DNA from: Comamonadaceae bacterium
Lineage (GTDB): Bacteria > Pseudomonadota > Gammaproteobacteria > Burkholderiales > Burkholderiaceae_C
NCBI GenBank assembly: GCA_947372865.1
Contig: CANBVJ010000023.1
Coordinates: 1-43,976 of the forward strand
DNA: 43,976 bases
Direction: 5' to 3'
The notes under the pieces are model-generated. The model searched no databases. It had not been told where the DNA came from and worked only from the letters and a program-made list of their open reading frames with translations. Shown in pieces: positions 1-8,346 of this stretch. Position numbers and translations under genes: made by a program. The stretch's first letter is position 1, and each line of letters starts with the position of its first letter.

Positions 1-34
1 TGCCTGATGGCAATTACGAGAACAGGCTACTCCA

Positions 35-949
35 ATGACCGCTTCCCCCATCCCCGAACCCGAAGCCGGCGAACGCGATGACGGCCCCGCCGCCTGCGTG
101 CTGGTGTTCAACGCCAATGACCCCAGTGGCGCTGCTGGACTGGCGGCTGACCTGATGGCCATTGCCTCGGTCGGCGCCCACGCCCTGCCGGTCATGACTG
201 GCGCCTATGTGCGCGATACGTCCGAGGTGTTTGACCACTTTGCACTGGACGACGAGGCCGTCACCGACCAGGCACGCGCCATCCTCGAAGACATTCCGGT
301 GCAGGCCATCAAGGTCGGTTTTGTCGGCAGCCCCGAGAACATCAGCGCCGTGGCCGAGTTGGCCTCGGACTATGCCGAAGTGCCGCTGCTGACCTATATG
401 CCCGACCTGTCCTGGTGGCGCGAAGACCAGATCGACAGCTACCAGGACGCCTGCAGCGAACTGCTGTTGCCGCAGACCACGGTGTTGGTTGGAAACCACA
501 GCACCCTGTCGCGCTGGCTGCTTCCCGAGTGGAGCGCAGAGAAGAGCCCCACGGCACGCGACATCGCGCGTGCAGCCAATGAATTTGGCGTGGCCTTTAC
601 GCTGGTCACCGGCATTCCCCTGCCCGACCAATTTATCGAGAACGCCTTGTGCTCGCCCACTGCGGTTTTGTGCTCTCATAAGTACGAACGCTTCGAGGCC
701 GTGTTTAGCGGCGCCGGCGAAACGCTGTCGGCTGCGGTGACTGCGCTGATCGCCAGCGGCACCGAGCTCACCGAAGCGGTGGCCGAGGCCCTGAGCTATC
801 TGGACCGCTGCCTGGACAGCGGCTTTAGGCCCGGCATGGGCAATGTGATTCCCGACCGTCTGTTCTGGGCCCAGCCCGAAGAAGACGAGGACGAGGAAGA
901 CGCGCAAGAATCCAGTTTTGAAATTTCCCCCAACGACACCCGTCACTGA
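35..949 (+). CDS. thiD: ThiD-like hydroxymethylpyrimidine/phosphomethylpyrimidine kinase, divergent
   Basis: 304 aa, ribokinase-like fold. ThiD phosphorylates HMP and HMP-phosphate in thiamine synthesis in the cytoplasm. The protein keeps the general ThiD layout: an N-terminal NDPSGAAGLAADL segment (about residues 28-40, matching the family's GxDPSGGAGIQADLK), a PVMTGAYVRDT segment, an IKVGFVGS segment, and a C-terminal SGAGETLSAAV segment. It departs from the family at important places: the family GTGCTLSAA motif, which carries the conserved cysteine, reads GAGETLSAA here, and the usual central TPN region is not recognisable. The C-terminus has a very acidic tail (EEDEDEED). It starts at the ATG at 35 and lies 15 nt before hemL, so the two are probably co-transcribed. 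The family call is good; whether it is a working HMP-P kinase is uncertain. Confidence 0.75.
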   Translation: MTASPIPEPEAGERDDGPAACVLVFNANDPSGAAGLAADLMAIASVGAHALPVMTGAYVRDTSEVFDHFALDDEAVTDQARAILEDIPVQAIKVGFVGSPENISAVAELASDYAEVPLLTYMPDLSWWREDQIDSYQDACSELLLPQTTVLVGNHSTLSRWLLPEWSAEKSPTARDIARAANEFGVAFTLVTGIPLPDQFIENALCSPTAVLCSHKYERFEAVFSGAGETLSAAVTALIASGTELTEAVAEALSYLDRCLDSGFRPGMGNVIPDRLFWAQPEEDEDEEDAQESSFEISPNDTRH

Positions 950-964
950 ACCCTGAAGATCGCC

Positions 965-2263
965 ATGTCCGCTGACCGCAACCAAATCCTGTTCGACCGT
1001 GCCCGCCAAGTCATTCCCGGCGGCGTCAATTCCCCCGTACGCGCCTTCAAGGCCGTGGGTGGCACACCGCGCTTTGTGCAGCGTGCCCAGGGCGCCTACT
1101 TCTGGGACGCCAACGACAAAAAATACATCGATTACATCGGCTCCTGGGGCCCGATGATCCTGGGCCACGGTCACCCGGCCGGGGTGGAAGCAGTGCAAAA
1201 GGCGCTGCTCGAAGGCTTCTCGTTTGGTGCACCCACCGAACGCGAAGTGGAACTGGCCGAGGCCATTTTGGCGCGCGTGCCCAGCATGGACATGGTGCGC
1301 CTGGTGAGCTCGGGCACCGAGGCCGGCATGAGTGCCATCCGCGTGGCACGCGGCGCCACCGGCCGCAGCAAGTTCATCAAGTTTGAAGGCTGCTACCACG
1401 GCCATGCCGACTCGCTGCTGGTGAAAGCCGGTTCGGGCCTGGCCACCTTCGGCCACGCCACCAGCGCCGGTGTGCCGGCCGAAGTGGTGCAGCACACTAT
1501 CGTGCTGGAGTACAACAACATCGCGCAACTCGAAGCCGCCTTTGTCACCCACGGCAAGGAACTGGCCTGCATCATCATCGAGCCGATTGCCGGCAACATG
1601 AACTTTGTGCGCGCCTCCGTGCCCTTCATGAAGCGCTGTCGCGAGCTGTGCACCGAATACGGCGCGCTCTTGGTGTTTGACGAAGTGATGACGGGCCTGC
1701 GCGTGGCCTTTGGCAGCGCGCAAAGCGTGTACGCCCGTGACATCCCCGGCTTTGAGCCCGACATGACGGTGCTGGGCAAGGTGATTGGCGGCGGCATGCC
1801 GCTGGCGGCCTTTGGCGGCAAACGCCATTTGATGGAGCAACTGGCCCCCTTGGGCCCGGTCTACCAGGCCGGCACCCTGTCGGGCAACCCGGTAGCCACC
1901 GCCTGCGGTCTGGCCACGTTGGCCGAGATTGGCAAGCCCGGTTTCTACGAAGACCTGAGCCGCAAGACGCAGGCACTGGTCAGCGGCCTTACACAAGCCG
2001 CGACCAAGGCCGGCATTCCGTTTTGCGGCGACAGCGAGGGCGGCATGTTCGGCTTCTTCCTGTTCCCCGAGTTGCCGCAGAACTACGCCAAGGTGATGAC
2101 TACGGACAACAAGGTCTTCAACACCCTGTTCCATGGCCTGCTGGACCGCGGTGTGTACATCGCGCCGGCCCTGTACGAGGCGGGCTTCATGAGCGCCGCG
2201 CACAGCGACGCCGACATTGCAGAGACCGTGGCCGCAGCAGCCGACATCTTCAACGCGCTGTAA
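965..2263 (+). CDS. hemL: Glutamate-1-semialdehyde 2,1-aminomutase
   Basis: 432 aa, the usual length. A PLP-dependent class III aminotransferase-fold enzyme that converts glutamate-1-semialdehyde to 5-aminolevulinate, the first committed haem precursor of the C5 pathway. Visible signatures are the N-terminal [13 protein letters not shown], the [16 protein letters not shown] segment that binds the cofactor phosphate, EGCYHGH, the FDEVMTG strand, and [15 protein letters not shown] with the PLP lysine at about residue 272. It follows the ThiD-like gene by 15 nt and is followed after 3 nt by a small membrane protein. Its presence close to cytochrome and ccm genes suits a cell with a high haem demand, but hemL next to thiD is ordinary in this group and need not be linked. 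Confidence 0.97.
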   Translation: MSADRNQILFDRARQVIPGGVNSPVRAFKAVGGTPRFVQRAQGAYFWDANDKKYIDYIGSWGPMILGHGHPAGVEAVQKALLEGFSFGAPTEREVELAEAILARVPSMDMVRLVSSGTEAGMSAIRVARGATGRSKFIKFEGCYHGHADSLLVKAGSGLATFGHATSAGVPAEVVQHTIVLEYNNIAQLEAAFVTHGKELACIIIEPIAGNMNFVRASVPFMKRCRELCTEYGALLVFDEVMTGLRVAFGSAQSVYARDIPGFEPDMTVLGKVIGGGMPLAAFGGKRHLMEQLAPLGPVYQAGTLSGNPVATACGLATLAEIGKPGFYEDLSRKTQALVSGLTQAATKAGIPFCGDSEGGMFGFFLFPELPQNYAKVMTTDNKVFNTLFHGLLDRGVYIAPALYEAGFMSAAHSDADIAETVAAAADIFNAL

Positions 2264-2266
2264 GCC

Positions 2267-2521
2267 ATGGATGCCCAGCAAGCCACCGGCGCGCTGGGCG
2301 CCCTGGGCCTGACCCTGCCCAGCCCGGCCTACCTGTTGGGCGCCCTGCTGTTCGGCATCTACGGTTGGGTGGCCTACCGGCGCGGCAAGAAGACCGCCAA
2401 CAACCACGTGCGCTGGGCCGGCCTGGCGCTGATGCTGTACCCCTATGCCGTGTCAGAGACCTGGATGCTGTGGTTGCTTGGCGTGGCGTTGTGTGGATGG
2501 GTCTGGTGGAAGTGGGAATAA
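2267..2521 (+). CDS. Small conserved-type membrane protein downstream of hemL
   Basis: 84 aa, no recognised domain. The start ATG lies 3 nt after the hemL stop, so translation is probably coupled. The protein has a hydrophobic stretch at about residues 22-38 (LPSPAYLLGALLFGIYGWVAY), a basic loop with RRGKK, and a second hydrophobic half rich in Trp (about residues 50-82), which suggests two membrane segments with a short cytoplasmic loop. It ends WVWWKWE. The function is unknown. The reading frame is favoured over overlapping frames by its membrane pattern and operon position. Confidence 0.7.
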   Translation: MDAQQATGALGALGLTLPSPAYLLGALLFGIYGWVAYRRGKKTANNHVRWAGLALMLYPYAVSETWMLWLLGVALCGWVWWKWE

Positions 2522-2798
2522 GTGCAGCCGGTGCATTGATCTCCTAAACCACGCGCGCCGGCTGGGGTGACTGGGGGTGAGACCACGGGTTTCCAGTTGC
2601 TTACCCACTACCCCCCTGGGCAGGTGGACCGGGTATCCCTTCGCAAGCCCCCATTAGCGGTTGCCACAGAGGCAGCGCACCCACAACGGCGTTCACAAAG
2701 GGATGCCGGCGTACCGGAAGCAGACGCCCGCGAGCAGGGCTGGAGAAGGGATACCCGGTTCGCCTGCCCCGTACAAGAGCAGGCGAACAACGCAGAAA
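2522..2798. other. Convergent intergenic region with a large inverted repeat
   Basis: 277 bp between the 3' ends of the hemL operon (+) and purH (-). No gene is supported. It holds the 2618-2769 inverted-repeat element described separately, and a hairpin directly beyond the purH stop: GTTCGCCTGC at 2758-2767 pairs with GCAGGCGAAC at 2779-2788 (10-bp arms, 11-nt loop). There is no U-run on either strand next to it, so it is not a textbook intrinsic terminator, but it is placed where purH transcription should end. Confidence 0.5.
2618..2769. repeat. 152-bp element bounded by ~31-bp imperfect inverted repeats
   Basis: Positions 2618-2648 and 2739-2769 are inverted copies of each other with four mismatches over 31 positions; the core ACCGGGTATCCCTTC (2628-2642) pairs perfectly with 2745-2759. 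The 90-bp middle has no open reading frame I would defend. The size and terminal repeats resemble a miniature non-autonomous element, but I see no clear target-site duplication. The alternative is a structured bidirectional transcription-end region between convergent operons. Confidence 0.5.
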
Positions 2799-4391
2799 TT
2801 AATGCCGGAAGTGGCGCACGCCGCTGTAAACCATCGCAACACCACGCTCGTTGGCGGCGGCGATCACCTCGTCATCCCGCATGGAGCCGCCGGGTTGAAT
2901 CACGCAGGTAGCGCCTGCATCGACGACCACATCCAGACCATCGCGGAAGGGGAAGAAGGCGTCACTCGCCACCACCGTGCCGCTCAGCGACAGACCGGCA
3001 TGCTCGGCCTTGATGCTGGCAATGCGGGCCGAATCCAGACGGCTCATCTGGCCGGCACCCACGCCCATGGTCATACCACCGGCGCAGAACACGATCGCGT
3101 TGGATTTCACAAACTTGGCCACCTTCCAGGCAAACAGCAGGTCCTGCAGTTGCTCTTGGGTCGGTTGCTTGACCGTCACCACCTTCAGGTCGGCCAGCGC
3201 CAGTTCGTGGTTGTCAGCGGTTTGCAGCAGGATGCCGGAGCCGACGCGCTTCATGTCCACTGCATTGCGGCCATTGTCCCAATCCGATGCGCCGCCCTTG
3301 GGCAGGTCGATTTGCAGCACGCGCACATTGGCCTTGGCGGCAAACACGGCCAGGGCTTCGGGGCTGTAGGCCGGGGCCATCAGCACCTCGACAAACTGCT
3401 TGGAGATTTCGCGCGCACCGGCTTCGTCCAGCGGCGTGTTCAGGGCAATGATGCCGCCAAAGGCCGAGGTCGGGTCGGTCTTGAAAGCCTTGCTATAGGC
3501 TTCCAGCGCGTTGGCGCCAATGGCCACACCGCAGGGGTTGGCATGCTTGACGATGACGCAGGCCGGTGTATCGAAACTCTTGACGCATTCCCAGGCGGCA
3601 TCGGCGTCGGCGATGTTGTTGTAGCTGAGTTCCTTGCCCTGCAACTGCTTGGCGGTGACCAGCGAGCCGGGGGCCGGATAGAGGTCGCTATAGAGCGCGG
3701 CCTGCTGGTGGCTGTTCTCGCCATAGCGCAGGTCTTGCAGCTTGGTGAAGCGGCCGTTGCTCTGGCCGGGGAACTGGCTCAGGGTGGGGGCCTGGTTGTC
3801 GGCCACGCCGTCGCCGAATTGCACGGCAGACAGGTAGTCGCTGATGGCGCCGTCGTACTGGCTGATGCGGTTGAAGGCGGCCACGCTCAGGGCAAACTTG
3901 GTTTTTTGCGTGACACCGCCGGTTTTCAGCTCGGCGATCACAGTGGCGTATTGCGAGGCGTCGGTGAGAACGGCCACGTCTTTCCAGTTCTTGGCTGCGC
4001 TGCGCACCATGGCCGGGCCGCCGATGTCGATGTTCTCAATGGCGTCTTCCAGCGTGCAGCCGGGTTTGGCCACCGTGGCTTCAAACGGGTAGAGGTTAAC
4101 CACCAGCAAGTCGATGGTGTCAATGCCGTGTTCGGCCAGCGCGGCCATGTGCGCGGGCAAGTCGCGGCGGGCCAGCAGGCCACCGTGCACGCGCGGGTGC
4201 AGGGTTTTGACGCGGCCGTCAAGCATCTCGGGGAAACCGGTCATATCGGCCACTTCCGTGACGGGCAGACCGTGCTCGGCCAGCAGTTTGGCGGTGCCGC
4301 CAGTGGACAGAAGGGCGATTCCAAGCCCGTGCAGCGCCTGGGCGAGTTCGACGATGCCGGTTTTGTCCGAGACGGAAAGCAATGCATTCAT
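2799..4391 (-). CDS. purH: Bifunctional AICAR formyltransferase/IMP cyclohydrolase
   Basis: 530 aa. Catalyses the last two steps of IMP synthesis: formyl transfer to AICAR and ring closure. The N-terminal MGS-like cyclohydrolase domain begins [20 protein letters not shown] and contains [11 protein letters not shown]; the C-terminal transformylase domain includes the [10 protein letters not shown] motif, with the catalytic Lys-His, and [10 protein letters not shown]. It starts at the ATG at 4391, whose ATGA overlaps the fis-like stop by 4 nt; the longer frame upstream lies inside that gene. It is the third gene of dusB-fis-purH. In many betaproteobacteria ruvC follows purH; here a repeat-rich gap and the convergent hemL operon follow instead. 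Confidence 0.97.
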   Translation of the reverse strand: MNALLSVSDKTGIVELAQALHGLGIALLSTGGTAKLLAEHGLPVTEVADMTGFPEMLDGRVKTLHPRVHGGLLARRDLPAHMAALAEHGIDTIDLLVVNLYPFEATVAKPGCTLEDAIENIDIGGPAMVRSAAKNWKDVAVLTDASQYATVIAELKTGGVTQKTKFALSVAAFNRISQYDGAISDYLSAVQFGDGVADNQAPTLSQFPGQSNGRFTKLQDLRYGENSHQQAALYSDLYPAPGSLVTAKQLQGKELSYNNIADADAAWECVKSFDTPACVIVKHANPCGVAIGANALEAYSKAFKTDPTSAFGGIIALNTPLDEAGAREISKQFVEVLMAPAYSPEALAVFAAKANVRVLQIDLPKGGASDWDNGRNAVDMKRVGSGILLQTADNHELALADLKVVTVKQPTQEQLQDLLFAWKVAKFVKSNAIVFCAGGMTMGVGAGQMSRLDSARIASIKAEHAGLSLSGTVVASDAFFPFRDGLDVVVDAGATCVIQPGGSMRDDEVIAAANERGVAMVYSGVRHFRH

Positions 4392-4621
4392 AAGAGCTGG
4401 TGTTCCAAAAGTTTTTTGCGAAGGGTGTTGCGGTTCAGTCCAAGCCACTGGGCGGCTTTGGACTGGTTGTTGTCGGAGGCGACCATGACCAATTCGAGCA
4501 GCGGCTTTTCCACTGCGCGAATCAGCATGTCGTGCATGCCGTGGGGTTCCAAGCCGTCGAGGTCACGCAAATAAGCCTCCAGGCTGGCGCGCACGCATTC
4601 ATCGAGTTGTTGTTTGCTCAT
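4388..4621 (-). CDS. fis: Fis family DNA-binding protein
   Basis: 77 aa, shorter than E. coli Fis (98 aa) but usual for the betaproteobacterial form. The C-terminal helix-turn-helix is plain: [21 protein letters not shown] at about residues 51-71, preceded by the [10 protein letters not shown] helix. Fis is a nucleoid-associated protein that bends DNA and adjusts rRNA, tRNA and recombination activity with growth. It sits between dusB (4-nt overlap at 4618-4621) and purH (4-nt overlap at 4388-4391), so all three are translationally coupled. The dusB-fis linkage is the same as in enterobacteria. Confidence 0.93.
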   Translation of the reverse strand: MSKQQLDECVRASLEAYLRDLDGLEPHGMHDMLIRAVEKPLLELVMVASDNNQSKAAQWLGLNRNTLRKKLLEHQLL

Positions 4622-5664
4622 AGCGCCACTTCCATGTGGTCTGGGGTTGGGGTGGTCAAAAAGGGATGGGCCGGAATGCGGTCCATGCGGTCGTTCAGGC
4701 GGTCCAGAAACTGCGCCACCGCCAGCACCTGGCTGGCGGTGTCCTCCAGCGCATTGATCTGCTGGCGAAACGCCTCGCCGCCGGGCAAGGCACGCACGTA
4801 CCAGCCAATGTGCTTGCGCGCAGTGCGCACGCCGCTGAACTCGCCGTACAGGCTGTAGTGGTCGTGCAGGTGCTCGATCAGCAGGCGTTTGACCTCACTC
4901 ACCAAGGGCGGCGCCAGGTGCGTGCCGGTGTCCAGAAAGTGGGCAATCTCACGAAAAATCCAGGGCTGACCCTGGGCGGCGCGGCCCACCATGAGGGCGT
5001 CTGCGCCGGTGCGTTGCAACACCTCACGTGCTTTCTCCGGGCTGTCAATGTCGCCATTGGCCACCACCGGAATGCGCAGCGCGGCCTTCACAGTTGCAAT
5101 CGTGTCGTATTCGGCAGCGCCCTTGTAGCCTTGCTCGCGGGTACGACCGTGCACGGTGACCATTTTCACGCCCGCGTCTTGCGCGGCCAGGGCGATGGAG
5201 AGCGCATTTTTATGGCTCTGGCACCAGCCGGTGCGCATCTTGAGCGTGACCGGCACATTCGACGGCGCGCAGGCCTGAACTACGGCGTCAATGATGGACA
5301 GCGCCAGCGCCTCGTCCTGCATCAGGGCCGATCCGGCCCATTTGTTGCACACTTTTTTGGCCGGACAGCCCATATTGATGTCGATGATCTGCGCGCCCCG
5401 GTCCACGTTGTAGCGCGCGGCGTCCGCCATCATGGCCGCGTCGGTGCCGGCAATCTGCACCGCAATCGGCCCAGGCTCGCCGTCATGGTTGGCACGGCGC
5501 GAGGTCTTGAGCGTGTCCCACAAATCGCGCCGCGACGTGACCATTTCGCTAACCGCATACCCCGCCCCCAGCCGCTTGCACAACTGGCGAAACGGACGGT
5601 CCGTGACCCCGGCCATGGGCGCGACAAAAAGGGAATTTGCCAAGGCAAATGGGCCGATGAACAT
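4618..5664 (-). CDS. dusB: tRNA-dihydrouridine synthase B
   Basis: 348 aa. An FMN-dependent TIM-barrel enzyme that reduces uridine to dihydrouridine in the tRNA D-loop. The N-terminal APMAGVTDRPFR segment (about 15-26) binds flavin, the NMGCPAKKVCNKWAGSALM region carries the catalytic cysteine at about residue 100, and VNGDI-like VANGDIDSPEKA and DALMVGRAAQG complete the phosphate-binding end of the barrel. The C-terminal helical domain includes RKHIGWYVRALPG. It is the first gene of the dusB-fis-purH unit. A TAGAAT box on the minus strand (5721-5726), about 57 nt upstream of the ATG, is a candidate -10 element. Confidence 0.96.
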   Translation of the reverse strand: MFIGPFALANSLFVAPMAGVTDRPFRQLCKRLGAGYAVSEMVTSRRDLWDTLKTSRRANHDGEPGPIAVQIAGTDAAMMADAARYNVDRGAQIIDINMGCPAKKVCNKWAGSALMQDEALALSIIDAVVQACAPSNVPVTLKMRTGWCQSHKNALSIALAAQDAGVKMVTVHGRTREQGYKGAAEYDTIATVKAALRIPVVANGDIDSPEKAREVLQRTGADALMVGRAAQGQPWIFREIAHFLDTGTHLAPPLVSEVKRLLIEHLHDHYSLYGEFSGVRTARKHIGWYVRALPGGEAFRQQINALEDTASQVLAVAQFLDRLNDRMDRIPAHPFLTTPTPDHMEVAL

Positions 5665-5837
5665 GGACAGATAAGCGGGGTTTGGAGGCGGAAGGCGCCG
5701 TGCGCGGCGTCGGGCTGACTATTCTACCTGCCTATTATTTCAGCAGGTGGGAGATTTTTGGATTCAATTTTTCGGTGGTGATTTGGCTGGCGTTTCTTCG
5801 ATTTTTCGCTGTGTGTTTGCCCCACCCACTCCCCCAG

Positions 5838-5869
5838 CCCCTCTCCCGCCCCACCGGGCGGGAGAGGGG
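5838..5869. repeat. Perfect 14-bp palindromic hairpin (REP-like)
   Basis: CCCCTCTCCCGCCC (5838-5851) pairs with GGGCGGGAGAGGGG (5856-5869) around a 4-nt loop. The surrounding pyrimidine-rich strand with CCCCCAGCCCCTCTCCC is a form often met as an interspersed intergenic palindrome in proteobacterial genomes; that is recalled, not searched. A stable RNA hairpin would form on either strand. Confidence 0.75.
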
Positions 5870-5887
5870 AGCCTTCATTTGATTTCG

Positions 5888-5984
5888 TCGCTTCGGCTAC
5901 GGCACCACCCGGAACTGCTTGTTTAGCAGCGGTGCCAAACCAAGCAAAAACGAACGGCGCCCGGTGGTGCCGTAGCCGAAGCGA
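5888..5984. repeat. 22-bp perfect inverted repeat with 53-bp centre
   Basis: Positions 5888-5909 (beginning TCGCTTCGGCTACGG) are exactly complementary to 5963-5984; the pairing continues as CCGG with one bulged base. The 53-bp centre contains a small hairpin, CTGCT/AGCAG. It lies between two shorter, unrelated palindromes, giving three nested folds in about 200 bp. Confidence 0.75.
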
Positions 5985-6008
5985 AAAAACAAAATGTGGC
6001 TGTTCGCT

Positions 6009-6041
6009 CCCCCTTTCCTCCCCGCTGGGGAGGAAAGGGGG
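6009..6041. repeat. Perfect 15-bp palindromic hairpin (REP-like)
   Basis: CCCCCTTTCCTCCCC (6009-6023) pairs with GGGGAGGAAAGGGGG (6027-6041) around the 3-nt loop GCT. It is followed on the + strand by another G-rich run (CCGGGGGGATAGGTGGGG). It could act as an mRNA end or as a REP-type element; there is no U-tract to make it an intrinsic terminator. Confidence 0.75.
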
Positions 6042-6141
6042 CCGGGGGGATAGGTGGGGAAAAAAACAATTCGGAAAATGACGCCCACTGCTGCGCGAGC
6101 ACAAACCCGAGCCGCCCGAGCGTGCCTATACTCCCGCAGCC

Positions 6142-6618
6142 ATGGAAGCGCTCCTCCACACCATCTTGCACCTGTTGTCCATGCCCGAATACGGACTGAC
6201 AACGGTGTTCGTGGTGTCCTTCATCTCGGCCACTTTGCTGCCGCTGGGGTCCGAGCCTGCGGTGCTGGGACTGATTCAACTCAACCCGACCGAATACTGG
6301 CCAGTGATATGTGTCGCCACCGCGGGCAACACATTGGGCGGGGCCCTGGACTGGTGGATGGGTTATGGCGCGAGCAAGATCGCGCGGCACGACAAACCCG
6401 CGTCGGCCCATGGCCGCGCGCTGGCCTGGCTGCAAAAGCTCGGGCCCAAAGCCTGCTTGCTGGGCTGGTTGCCGATTGTGGGCGATCCCTTGTGCAGCCT
6501 TGCGGGCTGGCTCAAGTTGCCGTTTTGGCCCTGCGTGGGCTATATGCTGGTAGGCAAATTTTTCCGCTACGTGGTGATGACAGACGCGTTCTTCGCCGGC
6601 TTGCACCTGCTGCATTGA
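6142..6618 (+). CDS. yqaA: YqaA family (DedA/VTT-related) inner-membrane protein
   Basis: 158 aa. Several hydrophobic segments (about residues 17-40, 50-72, 95-115 and 125-150) and the family signatures SATLLPLGSEPAVLG near the N-terminus, NTLGGALDWWMGYG in the middle and WLPIVGDPLCSLAGWLK in the C-terminal half. YqaA proteins belong to the VTT/DedA-like group; their exact substrate is not established, and lipid handling is the usual suggestion for relatives. The ATG at 6142 follows a TATACT box by only 9 nt, so the leader may be almost absent. It is convergent with ccmI, with a 24-nt gap. Confidence 0.85.
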   Translation: MEALLHTILHLLSMPEYGLTTVFVVSFISATLLPLGSEPAVLGLIQLNPTEYWPVICVATAGNTLGGALDWWMGYGASKIARHDKPASAHGRALAWLQKLGPKACLLGWLPIVGDPLCSLAGWLKLPFWPCVGYMLVGKFFRYVVMTDAFFAGLHLLH

Positions 6619-6642
6619 ATACGCCAGCCCATCGGCGGCGCT

Positions 6643-7824
6643 TTAGGGTTTGCGCACTTCGTTGATTTCCAACGCAATACCCTGCGTCCCCAGGGCCACC
6701 GGCCCCGCCTGCCCGCTCAGGTCGCCGGGCTGGGGAATGGCGTCGCCGGACTTGCTGATGCGCGCGCCCAAAACGACTTGTGCGGAGGAAGACAAAAGCG
6801 CGGCGGGGGACATGGACTTGCTGTCGTCCAGCGTAAATCGGTAAGGCAGGTCTTTGACCTGAACGCGCTGCGCCGCCAGCGGCACTCGCCCGCCATTGGC
6901 AGGACGGGCAAAAATAAACACCGTGTCTTGCGGGCTGGCTTTGGCCAGCAAGGCGGGCGACAAGGTGACGGTGCCGCCTACCGAGGCCGCAGCACCGCTG
7001 GGCGCGGCTTGGGCAGCAGGCGCCTGCTGGGGCGCGGGGGCCGACAAGGGCGCTGGGGCGGCGGGCAGACCTGCACGGCTGCGCGCTTCCTGCAGGCTGG
7101 CTGTGACGCGTTGCACCAGCGCGCTCTCAGGCGAGCCGACTTTTTCCACCTCGCTCCAATAGCGCACGGCCAAGGCAAAGTCTTGGCGCACAAAGGCGTC
7201 GGTACCGGCCAAGGCCAGTCCCTTGATGTTGGCCGGGTCGATCTTGAGAGCCTGGGTGATGAGCTTCATGGGCTCGCCCGCCAGGCTATGGTTGTTTTTT
7301 ACCGCCAACGCGTCGGCATAGTCCACCAGCACGGAGGGTTCGTCCTTGCGCAGCGCGATGGCGTGGGCATAGGCGTCCAGCGCATCGGCATTGCGCTCCA
7401 TCACGCTGTACGAGCGCGCCAACATGGCCCAGCCTTCGCCATCGTTGGGGTTTTGCTTGAGGCGTTCGGCCAGTTTGTCGACCATAGCGATGATTTGCGC
7501 CGAGTTGGGTTGGCCTGCAGCCTCGCCTTCGCCGGCCATTTGCGCGTCCTGCGAGGGCATGCCTTTGTACCAGTAGCCCACGCCGGCAATCAGCAAGATA
7601 GCCAAGGCAATGCCCGTAAGCAAGCGCCCCGAAGCTTTGCGGCCCACGGCCTGGCCTGCGGGCGCGTCGGTGTCATGGAGCAACAGGTCGAGCAGGCGGC
7701 GCTCCAATGCGGCGGTCTGCTGGTCAAACTGGGCCTTGGACAGCGCGCCCGTGGCGTGGCGGTCCTGGAGGTCGGCGAGTTGCCGCTTGAAGGGCGTGAT
7801 CAAAGATTGCAGGGCAGCGGGCAT
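6643..7824 (-). CDS. ccmI: Cytochrome c biogenesis protein CcmI (CycH), TPR chaperone for apocytochrome
   Basis: 393 aa. CcmI holds the C-terminus of apocytochrome c for haem ligation by CcmF/H. The N-terminal helical segment with TGALSKAQFDQQTAALERRLL is typical of CcmI, followed by a membrane helix at about residues 66-83 (LLTGIALAILLIAGVGYW), TPR repeats at about 110-225, an Ala/Pro-rich linker, and a C-terminal beta domain (about 275-393) with VFIFARP and QVVLGARISKSG. CcmI usually begins with a first membrane helix before the ALSKAQFD region; here none precedes it, and no ATG, GTG or TTG occurs in frame between the stop at 7879-7881 and the ATG at 7824. It is last in the ccm run, 75 nt after ccmH. 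Confidence 0.9.
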   Translation of the reverse strand: MPAALQSLITPFKRQLADLQDRHATGALSKAQFDQQTAALERRLLDLLLHDTDAPAGQAVGRKASGRLLTGIALAILLIAGVGYWYKGMPSQDAQMAGEGEAAGQPNSAQIIAMVDKLAERLKQNPNDGEGWAMLARSYSVMERNADALDAYAHAIALRKDEPSVLVDYADALAVKNNHSLAGEPMKLITQALKIDPANIKGLALAGTDAFVRQDFALAVRYWSEVEKVGSPESALVQRVTASLQEARSRAGLPAAPAPLSAPAPQQAPAAQAAPSGAAASVGGTVTLSPALLAKASPQDTVFIFARPANGGRVPLAAQRVQVKDLPYRFTLDDSKSMSPAALLSSSAQVVLGARISKSGDAIPQPGDLSGQAGPVALGTQGIALEINEVRKP

Positions 7825-7899
7825 AGGTGCGACTTCAGTAAAAGTTAAGAGGGCTTGCGCCGCTTTTGGGGGCCAGCATCAAAAAAAGGGCTGCGCCAC

Positions 7900-8346
7900 T
7901 CAGGCGGTGGTGTCGGTCTCTTCGGGTTCAAACTGGTCGGCGGACATGCGGCTGCGCCGACGCAGCACCACAAACAAGGCGCCCAAACCAATCAGCACCA
8001 TGGCCGCCGGGCCAATCCACAGCAGCGCGGTCAGCGCTTTGAAGGGCGGGCGGTACAGCACAAAGTCGCCGTAGCGCGCGGTCATGTACTCGGTGATTTG
8101 CGCATTCGTCTTGCCCGCTTGCAGCATTTCGCGCACCTGGGCGCGCAAATCCACCGCCAGCTCAGCATGCGAGTCCGCAATGGTCTGGTTTTGGCAGACC
8201 AGGCAGCGCAGTTCGCTGGAAATGGCCATCATGCGGGCTTCGAGCGCCGGGTCGGCGCTGGCCGGTGCGGCTTCGTTGGCCCATGCGGCGCCCATGGAAC
8301 AGACCACCACAGCGGCCAAAAGTGCGTGGAGCAACCGCTTAGCCAT
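7900..8346 (-). CDS. ccmH: Cytochrome c maturation protein CcmH (thioredox haem-lyase subunit)
   Basis: 148 aa. It has a cleavable signal (about 1-23, ending AWA), the redox motif RCLVCQNQ with cysteines at about 48 and 51, the conserved helix DLRAQVREMLQAGKTNAQI, and YMTARYGDFVLYRPP before a membrane anchor at about 105-125. CcmH keeps the apocytochrome CxxCH thiols reduced and works with CcmF. The start overlaps the ccmG end by 8 nt, so translation is coupled. Confidence 0.96.
   Translation of the reverse strand: MAKRLLHALLAAVVVCSMGAAWANEAAPASADPALEARMMAISSELRCLVCQNQTIADSHAELAVDLRAQVREMLQAGKTNAQITEYMTARYGDFVLYRPPFKALTALLWIGPAAMVLIGLGALFVVLRRRSRMSADQFEPEETDTTA

Larger units (their letters stand above)
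5665..6141. other. Repeat-rich divergent intergenic region
   Basis: 477 bp between the divergent starts of dusB (-) and the YqaA-like gene (+). No gene is supported; the frames running through it are low-complexity products of the palindromes. It holds three separate inverted repeats (5838-5869, 5888-5984, 6009-6041), a weak hairpin ACCTGC/GCAGGT (5726-5731 with 5743-5748) over the probable dusB promoter, and a TATACT box at 6127-6132 just before the YqaA-like ATG. Confidence 0.7.

Noticed and set aside
14..2407. A 797-codon open frame on the minus strand opposite thiD-hemL
   Set aside because: It is the antisense shadow of two clear genes in GC-rich DNA; the translation is low-complexity (His/Gly/Ala/Gln-rich) and shows no domain.
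2758..2788. Intrinsic terminator for purH
   Set aside because: The hairpin is good, but no U-run follows on the minus strand, so only a structured end can be claimed.
2661..4574. A 637-codon + strand frame opposite purH
   Set aside because: Mirror of purH codons with His/Gly-rich composition and no recognisable fold; purH is unmistakable on the other strand.
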